Assembly (NCBI GenBank): GCA_050292445.1
Contig: JBNKLQ010000129.1
Span: forward strand, 1-16,314
Origin: Leptofilum sp050292445
GTDB lineage: Bacteria > Chloroflexota > Anaerolineae > Promineifilales > Promineifilaceae
DNA length: 16,314 bases
Direction: 5' to 3'
Shown here: one piece after another, positions 13,943-16,314 of the stretch
How the letters are laid out: each line of letters opens with the position of its first letter
Numbering within the stretch: position 1 is the first letter of the stretch
The notes under the pieces: generated by a model
Databases searched by the model: none
What the model was told of the DNA's origin: nothing
What the model saw: only the letters and a program-made list of their open reading frames with translations
Made by a program: the position numbers and the translations under genes

Positions 13943-15700
13943 TTGAACGAACAACCATCAATTACTCAGATTCAGTCCAATATCAAGCAGCTCCGCGATC
14001 TGATTGATAACCTTGGCAGCACCGTTAATCAACAGCACCAAACCCTCATCACCACTCGCGCCGAAATTGCCCAAAGAGCCGCTACTCAGTCCAGCGATGA
14101 ACTTGCCCGCCTGTTGGTGCATGTGCGGCGCAACCTGGAAGATCTGGAACGCCGCTTCAAAGAGCAGCAAAAAGAGCAGGAGCAACTTCAGGCCCTGCAA
14201 GAAATTAGCCGGGTGATTAACTCATCTTTGGACCTGAATGAAGTGTTGGGCTTCGTGATGGATTCCATCATCGACCTAACCAAGGCGGAGCGGGCCATTT
14301 TACTGCTGAAAGATGAAGAAACCGGCGAGCAAGAGGTAAGCTTGTACCGCAATGTCGATCGGGAAACCATCGAAAAATCATCTGCCTTTGAGATTAGCCG
14401 CAGCATTGTGCGCACCGTCGCCGAAACGGGCGAACCGGTGGTGACGATGAATGCGCAATCAGACAGTCGCTTTGCCGCCCAAGAAAGCATCATCAGCTAC
14501 AACCTGCGCTCCATTTTGTGCGTTCCCCTCAAAATCAAAGATGATATCACGGGCGTCATTTACGCCGATAACCGCATCGCTGCGGGAGTGTTTGGCAACA
14601 CCGACCGGGATTTGCTGGCTTCCTTTGCCAACCAGGCTGCTGTGGCTATCGACAATGCCCGCCTGTTCCGCCAAACCCAGGCCAACCTGATCGAAATCAC
14701 GGAAATGCGCGATTTGATGGATAACGTATTTGCCTCCATCGCCAGTGGCGTCATCACCATTGATGAAGAAGAGCGGATTGCTCTGTACAACAGGGCGGCA
14801 GAACGCATTTTGGGTTTCCCAGATACGGCCGTTATGCACGAAACCTACAAAATCGCCATGGAAACGCTTGGCTTGCCTGTCGAGCCACTCATCCACGACG
14901 TATGGACCAACGGCGGAGCACACAACACCGAAGTAGATGTCGTCGTCAACAAGCGCCCCGGCATGACCTCCCTTAACCTTACGCTCACCCCGCTGCGCGA
15001 CTATGACCAGGATACGCTGGGCGTCGCCATGGTGCTGGACGACGTGACCGAAAAGAAGCGTCTGGAAAGCGTGCGCCGCTATCTGCCACCTGCTCTGGTA
15101 GACCAGATTCGTGACCTCGACGCCGCGCAACGGCCGCAGCGCCGCATCATGAGCGTGGTGTTTGCCGACGTGCGCGGCTACAGCACCTTCAGCGAACACC
15201 TGGACCCGGAAAATCTGATTCAGATTATGAATGGCTATTTCACCGAATTTGTCTACGCTATCAACGAATACCAGGGGCTGACCGACAAATTTATGGGCGA
15301 CGCGGTAATGGCCCTGTACAACACACCGCTCAATCCCCAGGAAAATCACGCTGAGCGGGCCATTCGCACCGCGCTGATGATTCGCAAAAACATGCAGCGT
15401 TATCTGGCTGGTTTGCCAGAAGATCGGCGGTTGCATTTTGGCATTGGCATTCACACGGGGGAAGCCGTGGCAGGGAACGTTGGCAGCAGCCTACGCAAGG
15501 ATTACTCAGCCATTGGCGACGCCGTCAACCTCTCCAAGCGCATCCAGGAAAACGCCCAGGCCGACGAAATTCTTATCAGCAGCGCCACCTACGAACAGGT
15601 AAAAGCGTGGGTCACGGCCGAACCGCTGGAACCAATGAAAGTCAAAGGCCGCCAAACACCCGAGCAAATTTACCGTTTAACCGGTGCGTTGGCTGAGTAA
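13943..15700 (+). CDS. GAF-PAS-class III adenylate/guanylate cyclase
   Basis: 585 residues from TTG 13943. Order: helical/coiled-coil N-terminus (about 9-90), GAF domain (about 91-243, ending FANQAAVAIDNARLF), PAS domain (about 254-368, GVITIDEEERIALYNRAAERILG), then a class III cyclase domain (about 401-545). The catalytic set looks intact: metal Asp409 in VVFADVRGYS, Lys449 and metal Asp453 in DKFMGDAVMA, and Asn529 and Arg533 in GDAVNLSKR. The purine-contacting position usually Asp/Thr in adenylyl cyclases is Ser522 in DYSAIGD, so a cAMP product is likely but not certain. There is no membrane segment, so it should be a cytosolic sensor with ligands bound by GAF or PAS. Neighbours do not indicate the signal. 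The stop codon overlaps an ACGGCCGT copy, and it converges on the GNAT gene after 19 bases. Confidence 0.92.
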   Translation: MNEQPSITQIQSNIKQLRDLIDNLGSTVNQQHQTLITTRAEIAQRAATQSSDELARLLVHVRRNLEDLERRFKEQQKEQEQLQALQEISRVINSSLDLNEVLGFVMDSIIDLTKAERAILLLKDEETGEQEVSLYRNVDRETIEKSSAFEISRSIVRTVAETGEPVVTMNAQSDSRFAAQESIISYNLRSILCVPLKIKDDITGVIYADNRIAAGVFGNTDRDLLASFANQAAVAIDNARLFRQTQANLIEITEMRDLMDNVFASIASGVITIDEEERIALYNRAAERILGFPDTAVMHETYKIAMETLGLPVEPLIHDVWTNGGAHNTEVDVVVNKRPGMTSLNLTLTPLRDYDQDTLGVAMVLDDVTEKKRLESVRRYLPPALVDQIRDLDAAQRPQRRIMSVVFADVRGYSTFSEHLDPENLIQIMNGYFTEFVYAINEYQGLTDKFMGDAVMALYNTPLNPQENHAERAIRTALMIRKNMQRYLAGLPEDRRLHFGIGIHTGEAVAGNVGSSLRKDYSAIGDAVNLSKRIQENAQADEILISSATYEQVKAWVTAEPLEPMKVKGRQTPEQIYRLTGALAE

Positions 15701-15719
15701 CGGCCGTTTACCTCAAACA

Positions 15720-16235
15720 TCAAACGCTCTTGACATAACGCATTTCATGCAGTTCTAGCCCACTGGGTCGTCTCTCCACCTTTGTCGTGCCGTCTGACTT
15801 GAAGCCAAATTGCTCATAAAAGTGAATGGCGCGCTCGTTCCCCGCCAGCACCCACAGCGAGACTGCCTGGTAACCTTGTTTTTCCAGCCGATTGAGTCCC
15901 TCCTTCATTAAGGCTGCGCCAAAACCTTGGCCCCATCTGTCTGGCAGCAGGTAGATGGCGTAAATTTCGCCGGTTTTGTTCTGGTCTAAATCTTTGTCGC
16001 GGGTACGGCCGTATGAAACAAACCCCACCACACGCTCATCATCCTCATACACGGGAACAATTTTGGCCGGATCAGCAAGGATTGACTGCCATCCTTTGAT
16101 TCGTCGCTCGATAGAAAGATTGTTCAAAAAATCATCCGGCAGCAGCCCACGATAAGCGCCTTGCCACGACTGAATGTGAACGGCCGCAATCTGTTCCGCA
16201 TCTTCCACTGTTGCCACACGGCATTGGAGAGGCAT
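15720..16235 (-). CDS. GNAT-family N-acetyltransferase
   Basis: A complete 171-residue single-domain GNAT enzyme, typical in length. It transfers an acetyl group from acetyl-CoA to an amine. VGFVSYGR (70-77) is the central strand, GEIYAIYLLPDRWGQGFGAALM (89-110) holds motif A with the pyrophosphate-binding RWGQGFG loop (100-106), and NERAIHFYEQFGF (133-145) holds motif B with Tyr140 in the usual general-acid position. The N-terminal RVATVEDAEQIAAVHIQSW is typical of RimI-like or antibiotic-acetylase-like members. The acceptor is unknown. ATG 16235 has only a weak, distant GAG upstream. It is co-oriented with a possible gene ending 30 bases upstream, so it may be the second gene of an operon. 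Confidence 0.9.
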   Translation of the reverse strand: MPLQCRVATVEDAEQIAAVHIQSWQGAYRGLLPDDFLNNLSIERRIKGWQSILADPAKIVPVYEDDERVVGFVSYGRTRDKDLDQNKTGEIYAIYLLPDRWGQGFGAALMKEGLNRLEKQGYQAVSLWVLAGNERAIHFYEQFGFKSDGTTKVERRPSGLELHEMRYVKSV

Positions 16236-16265
16236 CCACAGGTTGAGCTCTACGTCATTCGATGA

Positions 16266-16314
16266 TCAGATGAGATTATAGCGGCTGAGCAAGTGCTGGA
16301 TCTCACTCTGGTGG
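16266..16314 (-). CDS. Possible 3' end of a gene cut by the window edge
   Basis: On the minus strand a frame open from the window edge encodes HQSEIQHLLSRYNLI and stops at TGA (16266-16268), 30 bases before the GNAT start. The residues look like an ordinary helical C-terminus and the spacing suits an operon. Fifteen codons are too few to be sure; this frame could be open by chance. Confidence 0.3.
   Translation of the reverse strand, partial: HQSEIQHLLSRYNLI

Larger units (their letters stand above)
103..16012. repeat. Highly iterated dispersed palindrome ACGGCCGT (34 copies)
   Basis: Manual scan start positions: 103, 409, 1726, 2861, 3200, 3428, 3659, 4888, 5866, 6219, 6278, 6824, 6878, 7475, 7522, 8483, 9400, 9880, 9937, 10342, 10500, 10578, 10727, 11261, 11979, 12033, 12225, 12432, 12598, 12928, 13427, 14825, 15700, 16005. 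A random 8-mer is expected about 0.25 times in this length. Copies are dispersed, mostly intragenic, never tandem, and flanked mainly by A or T on the left and T on the right. About ten further CGGCCG cores lack the A/T flanks, so the full octamer, not merely its core, is enriched. The pattern resembles HIP1 of cyanobacteria. Function unknown. Confidence 0.9.

Noticed and set aside
14459..15454. 331-codon minus-strand open frame
   Set aside because: It is antisense to the cyclase and PAS domains, whose motifs are intact on the plus strand.
103..16012. CRISPR array or tandem repeat explanation for the repeated 8-mer
   Set aside because: Copies are irregularly spaced over 16 kb, mostly inside genes, with no spacer-repeat periodicity.

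Overview
The window looks like chromosome from an uncultured Chloroflexota, probably Anaerolineae. This is an inference from four things: a large MalT/LAL-type LuxR regulator, an unnamed small-protein family I associate with such genomes, extracytoplasmic proteins ending in a (Y/F)LPLV motif, and intergenic spaces filled with diverse perfect palindromes. No rRNA, tRNA, CRISPR array, transposase or phage gene was seen.

Layout: 43-1383 (+) is a secreted PQQ-type glucose/sorbosone dehydrogenase. It converges on a minus-strand block: MFS exporter (1416-2627), a 1442-residue PEP-synthase/rifampin-phosphotransferase-like enzyme with two phosphohistidine domains (2689-7017), a small unnamed protein (7088-7336) and a LAL regulator (7488-10238). 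Next on the minus strand come a membrane-anchored copper-amine-oxidase-like protein with a PKD domain (10340-12352), a Rieske [2Fe-2S] protein overlapping it (12345-12692), a clear intrinsic terminator, and a TlpA-like thioredoxin lipoprotein (12829-13461). A 481-base intergenic region with a possibly structured leader precedes a plus-strand GAF-PAS-class III nucleotidyl cyclase (13943-15700). A GNAT acetyltransferase (15720-16235, minus) and a possible gene tail close the window.

Two functional groupings are plausible. LAL regulator, small protein, tandem dikinase-like enzyme and MFS exporter, all co-oriented, could form a regulated modify-and-export module. The surface group (amine-oxidase-like, Rieske, TlpA-like) suggests redox chemistry outside the membrane, although the oxidase-like domain has lost its copper ligands.

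The most striking signal is at DNA level. The octamer palindrome ACGGCCGT occurs 34 times by my manual scan (about 0.25 expected for a random 8-mer), about once per 480 bases, in nearly every gene. It leaves an imprint in the proteins, mainly as Thr-Ala-Val. It resembles the cyanobacterial HIP1 phenomenon with a different sequence. The intergenic palindromes form a second, separate repeat layer.
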